A stretch of DNA of 5,544 nucleotides from JBFJVZ01 sp041623895 (GTDB lineage Bacteria; Planctomycetota; Planctomycetia; Pirellulales; Pirellulaceae). Location of the stretch: the NCBI GenBank assembly GCA_041623895.1, contig JBFJVZ010000458.1, positions 1-5,544 of the forward strand, written 5' to 3'. How positions within the stretch are numbered: position 1 is the stretch's first letter; every line of letters starts with the position of its first letter. This document shows positions 1 to 5,505 of the stretch, in pieces. The notes beneath the pieces are model-generated. The model made no database searches. It was given only the letters and a program-made list of their open reading frames with translations, and was not told where the DNA came from. A program made the translations under genes and the position numbers.

Positions 1-10
1 AATGACGATT

Positions 11-58
11 CCTGGGGCTGCGGATTGCTCGCTAGAGACGAGCAATCCTGACCCCAGG
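11..58. repeat. Imperfect palindrome, left edge repeat
   Basis: Two nested stems are visible. The outer arms are CCTGGGG (11-17) and CCCCAGG (52-58). The inner arms are GGATTGCTCG (22-31) and CGAGCAATCC (39-48), a perfect 10-bp stem with a 7-base loop, separated from the outer stem by 3-4 unpaired bases on each side. The same outer arms recur around 5460-5505 with a different inner stem, which suggests a dispersed structured repeat family. Neither side has a T-run, so it is not a standard intrinsic terminator, although it lies downstream of the minus-strand ABC gene and could protect or end that transcript. Confidence 0.7.
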
Positions 59-103
59 CTCTACGCTGCCACTGCTACGCAGTTGTCGTCTGGTTGTGAT
101 GAA

Positions 104-128
104 CGAAAACGTCGATGCCTCCAACTAC
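104..128 (+). repeat. Short dispersed repeat, left copy
   Basis: CGAAAACGTCGATGCCT (104-120) recurs exactly at 5402-5418 in the same orientation. The match continues for 8 more bases with two mismatches (121-128 against 5419-5426). Both copies lie in non-coding DNA and each is about 40 bases from a CCTGGGG/CCCCAGG palindrome. Here the palindrome comes first; at the right edge the motif comes first. The rest of 129-222 shows no gene or clear structure. Confidence 0.65.
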
Positions 129-222
129 CGTGACTCCACAGAAAAACCAGGCTCAAATTCCTTCCTAAGCCGGACACTCTCCAGGTCCTGGCCTACATCT
201 TTCGGCCGCCCGGAAGTTACCG

Positions 223-1311
223 CTACGAGCGAGCCTGCAGACGCTGTCCGCTGATTTGATCAAAAACGTGGAGCTGATCCGCGGCCGCAAAAACCGTGAC
301 ATCGCTGCCGGCTGCGATCAACTGATCGACGGATTCCGCATCGATCAAAGCTCCTCCAGCGACGATCTGGATGATCTGTCGGCCATCGATCATTTTTGTC
401 CGCAGGACCTTGCCGGAAATCGAGACACCGGACTGCTGCGGAATCACAGCGGGGTTTTCAACGCGGAAGGCTTGGGCGCGAACCCCCACGCTGACCGGCC
501 GATCCTTGCTGTTGAACAGGTAACGTTCTCCAATTGTCTTGATTTCGTCTCCCGCAAAATTCAGATGACCGCCGTCAAGCCTTGCCTGGACAAAGCTGAT
601 CAACGGCGATCCAACCGACAAAGCAACGGTGCGGCTGACCGGCGTATCGTAGATCGCTTGCGGTGAAGCACATTGCACAATTCTGCCATCGTCGATCACA
701 GCGATTTCGTCAGCCATTCGCATTGCTTCCTGTCCGTCGTGGGTGACATGGATGGTCGTGCCTGGGTATTTTTCATGCCAGCGAAGCAGAGATTCACCGA
801 TCTCGTATCGAACATTGGCGTCCAGTGCCGACAGCGGCTCGTCCAACAATCGGACAGCGCAGCGCCGCACGATCGCTTTTGCCACCGCTGCCCGCCGCTG
901 CTCACCACCGCTTAGTGCATGCGGCTTGCGATCCAAAATCTGAGCAATCCCGACAAGCTCCGTGGCTTCATCGATTCGTCGCCGCAACTCTTGGCCGGGC
1001 AACGTGCGTTTAAGCCCCAGAGACAGCGATTGCCGAATGGTCAAATGAGGGTAGAGAGCGTCACCTTGAAAGACCATCGCAACATTGCGTTGTCGTGGTG
1101 GCACGCCGGACATATCACGGTCGCCGATGGTGACACGGCCCGCATCGGCAGCCTCCAGTCCGGCAATGATTTTCAGCAGCGTCGTCTTGCCGCAGCCGCT
1201 CTTACCCAGCAGCACCAGGTACCGCCCCGAGGGAACGCTAAGGCTGAGCCGATCCAAAACCCGCTTTTCGCCGAACTGTTTCGCGATTTCACTAAGCTGG
1301 ACCTCGGCCAT
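223..1311 (-). CDS. ABC transporter ATP-binding protein, MalK/UgpC (CUT1-like) type
   Basis: This 362-residue ATPase would energise an inner-membrane importer from the cytoplasmic face; the MalK/UgpC family serves mostly sugar and polyol uptake. Visible motifs are Walker A GKSGCGKTT (36-44), Q-loop VFQ (Gln82), signature LSGGEQRRAA (133-142), Walker B LLDEP with catalytic Glu158, D-loop SALD (161-164) and H-loop His191 in VTHDGQEAM. About 170 residues follow the H-loop, with a TOBE-like regulatory region at roughly 280-355, so the length fits MalK. Arg154 sits in the usually hydrophobic Walker B strand (VRLLDEP), and Glu replaces the usual Gln in the signature; both seem tolerable. The ATG at 1309-1311 is chosen because the protein then starts MAEVQLSEI, as family members do; the open frame runs on to 1392 but that stretch is non-homologous and overlaps the probable promoter. 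No permease or binding protein is adjacent, so the substrate is unknown. Confidence 0.9.
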   Translation of the reverse strand: MAEVQLSEIAKQFGEKRVLDRLSLSVPSGRYLVLLGKSGCGKTTLLKIIAGLEAADAGRVTIGDRDMSGVPPRQRNVAMVFQGDALYPHLTIRQSLSLGLKRTLPGQELRRRIDEATELVGIAQILDRKPHALSGGEQRRAAVAKAIVRRCAVRLLDEPLSALDANVRYEIGESLLRWHEKYPGTTIHVTHDGQEAMRMADEIAVIDDGRIVQCASPQAIYDTPVSRTVALSVGSPLISFVQARLDGGHLNFAGDEIKTIGERYLFNSKDRPVSVGVRAQAFRVENPAVIPQQSGVSISGKVLRTKMIDGRQIIQIVAGGALIDAESVDQLIAAGSDVTVFAAADQLHVFDQISGQRLQARS

Positions 1312-1381
1312 ACAATATAACTTGACGTGTGATCGTGGTTTTTGTGAACTCGGATTTGACGGGCAAGAAAACCGCGTCGTC

Positions 1382-1389
1382 AGTATAAT
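1382..1389. promoter_or_regulatory. Candidate bidirectional -10 element between ABC gene and msrB
   Basis: The plus strand reads TATAAT at 1384-1389, a perfect sigma70 -10 box. The minus strand reads TATACT over 1382-1387, also a good -10, so the two overlap in a near-symmetric core. Predicted starts are near 1396 for msrB (about 45-base leader) and near 1375 for the ABC gene (about 65-base leader). The -35 regions are weak: the plus-strand TTGACG at 1356-1361 is 22 bases from the -10, too far for ideal spacing. No extended -10 TGn is seen. Symmetric -10 elements that fire both ways are known in bacteria; use here is inferred. Confidence 0.5.
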
Positions 1390-1441
1390 CATTGAACCAA
1401 CGATTTAGTTCACAAGGCTGTTTCCGAAGATCAATCGAACG

Positions 1442-2038
1442 ATGAGAAACTACCAACTTTCCAAATCCAAGCACTTTACTTCCGTCATGACCGCCATCTT
1501 GTGCGGCTGTCTGTGCACGGCCGTCCTGGCTGACGAAAAGGGGATTTCCCAGCAAGTCGCTGAGAAGGATGCGAGCAAACAAGCCTATCAACCGAAAACG
1601 AAAGCCCAGTTGCGAAAGCTGCTATCGCCAATTCAATACGACGTGACGCAGAACGAGGCGACGGAACCCGCGTTTCGCAACAAGTACTGGAACAACAAGA
1701 AGGAAGGTGTCTACTATTGCATCTGCTGCGACTTGCCGCTGTTTTCCAGCGATACCAAATACAAGTCGGGCACCGGCTGGCCAAGCTTTTGGGCGCCGCT
1801 GGATAAGGACGCCGTCGGTTTTCGAAAAGACTTCCGACTCTTTTACACGCGAATCGAAGTTCATTGCAAACGATGCGGGGCACATCTTGGACACGTTTTT
1901 GACGACGGGCCCAAACCAACCGGCAAACGCTATTGCATGAATAGCGCTTCGCTGGATTTTCTGGATCAGGACGAAGTGAAGCAGAAAGAGCAAGAAAATC
2001 AGACGCCGCGGGAAAGCAGCGAACAAGATAAACCTTGA
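1442..2038 (+). CDS. msrB: Exported peptide-methionine (R)-S-oxide reductase MsrB
   Basis: MsrB reduces the R isomer of methionine sulfoxide in oxidised proteins. The 198-residue product has an N-terminal signal peptide (basic residues 2-11, hydrophobic 12-29, AVLA then D31), so it probably acts in the periplasm. The MsrB domain spans roughly 55-172. It shows two zinc-binding CxxC pairs (Cys93/Cys96 in CICC and Cys142/Cys145 in CKRC), SGTGWPSF, the AHLGHVF motif and the catalytic Cys165 in RYCMNSASL. The resolving-cysteine position of E. coli-type enzymes (SGCGWPSF) is Thr111 here, a common variant in the family; the only other non-zinc cysteine in the mature chain is Cys95. The tail after 172 is Lys/Glu/Gln-rich. 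The ATG at 1442 gives the full signal peptide and has a weak GAAGA 11 bases upstream; Met16 is an unlikely alternative. A terminator follows, so the gene is probably monocistronic. Lipoprotein processing at Cys23 is possible but the lipobox (LCGC) is poor. Confidence 0.93.
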   Translation: MRNYQLSKSKHFTSVMTAILCGCLCTAVLADEKGISQQVAEKDASKQAYQPKTKAQLRKLLSPIQYDVTQNEATEPAFRNKYWNNKKEGVYYCICCDLPLFSSDTKYKSGTGWPSFWAPLDKDAVGFRKDFRLFYTRIEVHCKRCGAHLGHVFDDGPKPTGKRYCMNSASLDFLDQDEVKQKEQENQTPRESSEQDKP

Positions 2039-2063
2039 CGATTGTAAAGATTGAGCCGCGTCA

Positions 2064-2105
2064 ATGCCGGCCCGCACGCGCTGCCGGCGTGATTATTGTG
2101 CGGGT
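2064..2105 (+). other. Mutually exclusive hairpins before the msrB terminator
   Basis: GCCGGC at 2066-2071 pairs with GCCGGC at 2083-2088 (8 pairs counting A-T and T-G at the base, 11-base loop). Alternatively CCCGCAC at 2071-2077 pairs with GTGCGGG at 2098-2104 around a 20-base loop. The two pairings share base 2071 and cannot form together in their full form. This lies between the msrB stop and the terminator. A role in 3' end stability or in modulating termination is speculative. Confidence 0.4.
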
Positions 2106-2112
2106 TGTACCT

Positions 2113-2138
2113 AGCCGAGTTCGCTCGGCTTTTTTTTT
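2113..2138 (+). terminator. Intrinsic terminator after msrB
   Basis: A perfect 7-bp stem, AGCCGAG (2113-2119) with CTCGGCT (2124-2130), closes a TTCG tetraloop (2120-2123) and runs straight into nine T (2130-2138). It lies 75 bases after the msrB stop. This is a textbook Rho-independent terminator for plus-strand transcription, and it separates msrB from the hypothetical gene that follows. Confidence 0.93.
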
Positions 2139-2296
2139 CCTCCCCAACGGTCGAATTGATACCACTGGACCTGGCCGTTGATCGTTCGCCCACGGTTTGG
2201 AACCGGGCGCTAACGGGTGCCGGCCGATGTCGCCAAATTCTTAAACCCGATGACAGGCCAGAGAGTTTTCAAAATAGCGGCTGATACAGGACTGAT

Positions 2297-2312
2297 GGAG
2301 CGAGCAATGGAG
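2297..2312 (+). promoter_or_regulatory. Shine-Dalgarno candidates deciding the start of the 2307 gene
   Basis: GGAG at 2297-2300 lies 6 bases before ATG 2307, and a second GGAG at 2309-2312 lies 9 bases before ATG 2322. Both spacings are workable, and both starts leave a complete signal peptide. ATG 2295 has AGGA only 3 bases upstream. The first, far-upstream ATG (2217) lacks a comparable site and would bury the signal peptide. Confidence 0.5.
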
Positions 2313-3068
2313 ATGTCCAAAATGCATGGAAGTCGCAATCGCATCATCGGCCCGTTGCTCTTGATTGTCTTCGTCGCATTGGGCAATACCGTTGCAGCCT
2401 GGGCCGAGGACGATTGGAAACCGCGCGGCGGCGTCGAAGGCTTGCGTCCATTACCAGGAGTCGGATCGTTTGCGGCCTTCTTGAACCCCCAGGAAACCGC
2501 GGAGGCTGAGCAACCGCAACTGAAACCTGAGAATCGGCCACCAGTGGAATCGTACGAAGATTGGCTTGCCGCCTCGGGACCGGAAGGAATCGCCCGAGTT
2601 CAAAATGGCCGCTTCGTGTTACCCGCAATCGCTGGTCCCTCCATGGACATGAAATCGATTGGAAATGGTCGTGTCCCGGAAGGGTTTCGCTCCGGCGACC
2701 CGGGCCCGACGCGTTTGTTGCCGGAGACCAGTGAATTCCGCGGGACTGAATACTGGACCATGTCTTACTGGGCAGCGGCCAACACTGATTCCAATCCTCG
2801 TTATTTTGAGGACCGGATGCTGGAGCGCCACGGGCACGAACGATTTCCGAAGTTAACACCGCTGATCGCCGGAGCTCGCTTTTTTACGACCGTCCCGATG
2901 CTGCCTTATCTGATGACCGTATCAAATCCGTGCCAACCCGAATCGACGCTCGGCTATTTTCGTTCCGGATCGGCGGCACCCGGCTTACGCCAACGGCCAC
3001 CCTACAGCACCAAGGCTTCGTTGGTCGAAGCCGGCGTGGTCGCGGGCGTGATTGTCGCTTTTCCGTAA
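2307..3068 (+). CDS. Secreted hypothetical protein, probably planctomycete-specific
   Basis: Function unknown. The 253-residue product begins with a clear signal peptide: basic residues 10-12, hydrophobic core 13-31, and AWA with cleavage expected after residue 33 before EDDW. Residues 34-148 are Pro/Gly/Glu-rich and look poorly ordered. The C-terminal part (about 149-253) looks conserved: YWTMSYW, then NPRYFED (Tyr166-Asp169), LERHGHERFP, GARFFTTVPMLPYLMT, TLGYFRSGSAAPGLRQRPP, and a hydrophobic Ala/Val/Gly end finishing GVIVAFP. From memory, this 'YFED..LER.G...ARFF.T.P.LPY...TLG..RPGS' pattern occurs in many uncharacterised Pirellulaceae proteins; I could not verify that. No catalytic motif or metal site is recognised, and there is a single cysteine, in NPCQPE. 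The start at 2307 is chosen from GGAG spacing; 2295, 2322 and the frame's first ATG at 2217 are alternatives. The gene stands alone between a terminator and a promoter. Confidence 0.75.
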   Translation: MEMSKMHGSRNRIIGPLLLIVFVALGNTVAAWAEDDWKPRGGVEGLRPLPGVGSFAAFLNPQETAEAEQPQLKPENRPPVESYEDWLAASGPEGIARVQNGRFVLPAIAGPSMDMKSIGNGRVPEGFRSGDPGPTRLLPETSEFRGTEYWTMSYWAAANTDSNPRYFEDRMLERHGHERFPKLTPLIAGARFFTTVPMLPYLMTVSNPCQPESTLGYFRSGSAAPGLRQRPPYSTKASLVEAGVVAGVIVAFP

Positions 3069-3130
3069 GCGATGAAGATATTCTGGTTCTCAAGCAAAGT
3101 CCGCATTCGTGATCAGGCTTTGGTTCTCGG

Positions 3131-3199
3131 GTAGCGGAACTCGCCACAAGTTTCGGTTGCCTGCGTGAATCGCCGATGGTTTTGGCGAGTTCCGCTTCC
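3131..3199. repeat. Inverted repeat in the intergenic gap
   Basis: AGCGGAACTCGCCA (3133-3146) and TGGCGAGTTCCGCT (3183-3196) are a perfect 14-bp inverted repeat around a 36-base spacer. Two more G-C pairs form outside a single T-T mismatch (3130-3131 with 3198-3199). It begins about 65 bases after the stop of the secreted-protein gene and has no T-run, so it is a weak terminator at best. A GTAGCGG word occurs at its left end and again at 3220-3226 (GCGTAGCGGCAGG). A dispersed planctomycete intergenic repeat is the likeliest explanation, unverified. Confidence 0.65.
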
Positions 3200-3252
3200 G
3201 CTCACATCACAAACGAAGCGTAGCGGCAGGCCCTGCATGGGTTGTGGCTCTA

Positions 3253-3282
3253 TTGACGTTAAGTTCATGTAATTTCTATACT
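3253..3282 (+). promoter_or_regulatory. Sigma70-like promoter for the TPR protein and rluD
   Basis: TTGACG (3253-3258) and TATACT (3277-3282) are separated by 18 bases, each one base from consensus. Transcription would start near 3289, giving an untranslated leader of about 83 bases before the ATG at 3372. The alternative TTG start at 3282 lies inside the -10 box and would not be transcribed from this promoter, which argues for the later start. Confidence 0.7.
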
Positions 3283-3371
3283 TGCGGTTTGTTCACTTGA
3301 TTCCACGCGAGCGCCAATCCCTGGTTGGCCCTGACCTTCAAGGCGTCGAAATCAGTCCTTCGACGATCATC

Positions 3372-4373
3372 ATGAGCCGCCACAAACACGACCGACACGA
3401 GCTGCAAACCAATGAACTTGCGGCTTACTTGGGTAAGATCAATCGATCAATCGAGCCGTACTCCAAACACATCGCAGTCGTCGTTGGCTTGTTGATCGTT
3501 GGCGGGATCGCTTGGGGACTGTACAGCAGCAAAGTCTCCGGCGACCGTAGCGACGCTACTTTGCAGTTGATTCAAGCCGTCGACAGCACCAGTGCCGAAC
3601 AACTCTCGACGGTCAGCCAAAATTATCCCGAAACGGCCGCAGCAGCCTGGTCACGGCTGTATCAAGGCAACGCGCATTTGGCAGAAGGCCTGGGCGCTTT
3701 GTACGTCGATCGAGAAGACGCGGAAGTGCGTTTGGATGATGCCCGCGCCGCATTCGAGGCCGCTATGGCAGGCAGCAGTGACCCCTTGCTGATATCACGC
3801 GCCAACTTTGGTATCGCCAGGGTAGCTGAGTCACTGGGTAAGATCGATGAAGCCATCAACGCTTATCGACAATGCGTGCAAGCGAATGAGTCGGAAGAGA
3901 TGGTTAAACAGGCGCAGCGTCGTATCGATGCACTTAACGATCCGCAGACAAAGGATTTCCTGGCTTGGTTCTCCGCACAAGACTTTCGACCTTCAGATCC
4001 GTCTCTGCCGCCTTCTCTGCCTTCGGAAAAGACTCTGCCTGATTTGCCTGATCTCGATTTGCCGGAGCTGGGAAAAGGACAAGCCGGCGAAGATGGCGAT
4101 GACAAAATGAAAGATGGCGGTTTGGCCTTGCCCGATGATGTCGACGTGCCCGCTGAGAAAAGCACGGAGACAGAAAAGACAAAGGACGCCACAGAAACCC
4201 CCGAATCTGACGAGATCAAAGCTGCCGGGGAAGACGCAGCGCCCGCGCTATCCGACCCGGAATCTCAGCCGGCGGCTGATCAACAGAACGCCTCATCAGT
4301 TGACTCCGCTGCTTCAGAGAGCAGTGACGCCCCGCAAAATGATGCTGAGAGCAGTGACGCTGACAAACAATAG
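3372..4373 (+). CDS. Membrane-anchored TPR-like protein with acidic C-terminal tail
   Basis: The 333-residue product has a short charged N-terminus with RHELQTNELAAYLGK (8-22), one transmembrane helix (about 33-52, HIAVVVGLLIVGGIAWGLY) and no cleavable signal. This suggests an N-in, C-out anchor with the bulk in the periplasm. Residues about 55-200 are Ala-rich helices resembling TPR repeats, e.g. ANFGIARVAESLGKIDEAI followed by NAYRQCV. The layout recalls YfgM-type proteins (TPR_21-like), which assist the Sec translocon in other bacteria; that link is by architecture only. Residues 208-333 are low complexity: first Pro/Leu/Asp-rich (LPDLPDLDLPEL), then Glu/Asp/Ser/Ala-rich and strongly acidic. 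The ATG at 3372 is preferred over a TTG at 3282 that overlaps the promoter; no convincing Shine-Dalgarno is seen. The end overlaps or abuts the pseudouridine synthase gene, so the two are probably co-transcribed. Confidence 0.82.
   Translation: MSRHKHDRHELQTNELAAYLGKINRSIEPYSKHIAVVVGLLIVGGIAWGLYSSKVSGDRSDATLQLIQAVDSTSAEQLSTVSQNYPETAAAAWSRLYQGNAHLAEGLGALYVDREDAEVRLDDARAAFEAAMAGSSDPLLISRANFGIARVAESLGKIDEAINAYRQCVQANESEEMVKQAQRRIDALNDPQTKDFLAWFSAQDFRPSDPSLPPSLPSEKTLPDLPDLDLPELGKGQAGEDGDDKMKDGGLALPDDVDVPAEKSTETEKTKDATETPESDEIKAAGEDAAPALSDPESQPAADQQNASSVDSAASESSDAPQNDAESSDADKQ
4317..4360 (+). repeat. 14-base direct repeat at the TPR/rluD junction
   Basis: GAGAGCAGTGACGC occurs at 4317-4330 and again at 4347-4360, exactly 30 bases apart. 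In the TPR gene both copies encode the tail segment ESSDA, ten residues apart. The second copy also covers the first codons of the downstream gene if it starts at 4339 or 4342. It is probably an in-frame duplication in a low-complexity tail; any role in translation of the next gene is not shown. Confidence 0.6.
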
Positions 4374-5391
4374 CGTGTCACTCTCGGACGCTGACGAAGA
4401 TTTTCTGCAAGACGATGACGAGGTCGATGTCTTTCGCGACTTTGTCGTTCCCGATGTCGCCGCCGGTCAACGGATCGATCTGTTTCTGACCCAAGCCTGC
4501 GATGGTTACAGCCGGACGCAGATCCGCCAGGCCGTCCAACAAGACCATGCCGAATTGGATGGTCGTCTCGTGCGGCCAAGCACCAAGCTAAAAGCCGGCC
4601 AGCGGATTCGATTTCGCATCCCCAAGCCGACGATTGACGAGACGATTCCCGAAAACATTCCCCTGGATGTGTTGTACGAAGATGACGGCTTTGTGGTCGT
4701 CAACAAGTCAGCCGGCATGGTCGTGCATCCGGCACGCGGTAATTGGACGGGGACCTTGACCAGCGCTTTGGCTTACCGCTTTCAGTCGCTCTCTGACGTC
4801 GGCGGACCAACCCGGCCGGGAATCGTGCATCGGCTTGATCGCGACACCAGTGGCGTGATCGTGGTGGCCAAAACCAACGCGGTCCACCTGAACCTGGTCG
4901 AGCAATTTCACGATCGGAAAGTCCAGAAAGAATACTTCGCGATTACGGCAGGGCGCATCGACAAAGACCGCGACGTGATCGATGCCCCGATCGGCCGGCA
5001 TCCTTATCAGCGTGACAAACAAGCGATTCGCGACGGGCACAGTACCAGTAAATCAGCATCGACGTTTTACGAAGTGATCGGCCGCCACGGAAGATTCACG
5101 CAAGTACGAGTGCTGCCGAAAACCGGCCGCACGCACCAGATCCGTGTGCACCTGGCACACATTGGCTGCCCGATCATTTGCGACCGCCTGTACGCCGGGC
5201 ACGCCGAAATCAAAAAGTCGACCTTACTGGGACACGCCGTTAACGATGACACGGTCGTGCTGCATCGACAAGCGTTGCATGCTCGGAAGTTAACCTTTCA
5301 CAACCCGCAAACGGGCAAACAGATGACCTTCGAGGCTCCCGTGCCGGACGATCTGCAACGAGTGGTGAAGTTGTTGGAGTCAGTGGGCTAG
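4339..5391 (+). CDS. rluD: 23S rRNA pseudouridine synthase, RluA family, RluD-like
   Basis: This enzyme isomerises specific uridines in RNA to pseudouridine; E. coli RluD acts on helix 69 of 23S rRNA. Counting from 4339 (350 residues), an acidic leader is followed by an S4 RNA-binding domain (about 34-95: GQRIDLFLTQ, SRTQIRQAV, LKAGQRIRFRIP). The catalytic domain (about 105-335) shows VLYEDDGFVVVNKSAGMVVHPA, the signature GIVHRLDRDTSGVIVVAKT with catalytic Asp167, and TGRTHQIRVHLAHIGCPIICD. The S4 domain and the GMVVHP motif favour RluD over RluA, though RluC-like specificity cannot be excluded. The start is uncertain. ATG 4339 and 4342 overlap the TPR gene by 35 and 32 bases, and GTG 4375 starts just one base after its stop codon. 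None has a clear Shine-Dalgarno, consistent with translational coupling. The frame stays open to 4114, but that upstream stretch is an Arg/Pro-rich read-through of the acidic tail of the TPR gene and is not counted. Confidence 0.92.
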   Translation: MMLRAVTLTNNSVSLSDADEDFLQDDDEVDVFRDFVVPDVAAGQRIDLFLTQACDGYSRTQIRQAVQQDHAELDGRLVRPSTKLKAGQRIRFRIPKPTIDETIPENIPLDVLYEDDGFVVVNKSAGMVVHPARGNWTGTLTSALAYRFQSLSDVGGPTRPGIVHRLDRDTSGVIVVAKTNAVHLNLVEQFHDRKVQKEYFAITAGRIDKDRDVIDAPIGRHPYQRDKQAIRDGHSTSKSASTFYEVIGRHGRFTQVRVLPKTGRTHQIRVHLAHIGCPIICDRLYAGHAEIKKSTLLGHAVNDDTVVLHRQALHARKLTFHNPQTGKQMTFEAPVPDDLQRVVKLLESVG

Positions 5392-5401
5392 CAAGGTAGG
5401 G

Positions 5402-5426
5402 CGAAAACGTCGATGCCTACAACCAC
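5402..5426 (+). repeat. Short dispersed repeat, right copy
   Basis: CGAAAACGTCGATGCCT at 5402-5418 is identical to 104-120, and the next 8 bases match with two differences. It starts 11 bases after the rluD stop. It is followed at 5435-5447 by a small hairpin (GCTGC, loop GGA, GCAGC) and then by the palindrome at 5460-5505. Confidence 0.65.
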
Positions 5427-5459
5427 ACTAATAAGCTGCGGAGCAGCGAAAGCGTAAAG

Positions 5460-5505
5460 CCTGGGGTAAGCCAACGAGCGACAGCGAAGTTGGTGTGACC
5501 CCAGG
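5460..5505. repeat. Imperfect palindrome, right edge repeat
   Basis: The outer arms are CCTGGGGT (5460-5467) and ACCCCAGG (5498-5505), sharing CCTGGGG/CCCCAGG with the left-edge palindrome. The inner arms are CCAAC (5471-5475) and GTTGG (5489-5493) around a 13-base loop. It lies about 70 bases downstream of rluD and lacks a T-run. From memory, similar CCTGGGGT...ACCCCAGG elements are common between genes in Rhodopirellula-like genomes; not checked. The remaining 39 bases of the window show nothing clear. Confidence 0.7.

Noticed and set aside
1314..1319. Minus-strand TATATT as a -10 box for the ABC gene
   Set aside because: The transcript start would fall inside the first codons, and no -35 is seen at proper spacing.
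1322..1361. TTGACG at 1322-1327 and 1356-1361 as -35 boxes for msrB
   Set aside because: The second is 22 bases from TATAAT and the first much farther; neither has standard 16-18 base spacing to a good -10.
1312..1392. 27-residue N-terminal extension of the ABC ATPase starting at 1392
   Set aside because: The extension has no family similarity and overlaps the likely promoter core; the ATG at 1311 gives the standard ABC N-terminus.
1485..2077. Minus-strand open frames of 144 and 151 residues opposite msrB
   Set aside because: They lie opposite a gene with all MsrB motifs intact, and their translations show no recognisable domain.
2156..2184. TTGATA as a -35 for the 2307 gene
   Set aside because: The matching -10 position (TGATCG) is poor, so no promoter is called.
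2217..2306. Upstream start at 2217 for the secreted hypothetical protein
   Set aside because: It would place 30 extra residues before the signal peptide; GGAG sites favour 2307 or 2322.
3863..4219. 118-residue minus-strand open frame, Ser-rich
   Set aside because: It is the antisense of the low-complexity acidic tail and has no motif, ribosome site or promoter.
4114..4338. Open frame upstream of rluD giving a 75-residue basic extension
   Set aside because: It is the shifted-frame reading of the TPR gene's acidic low-complexity tail, is Arg/Pro/Thr-rich, and has no RluD similarity.
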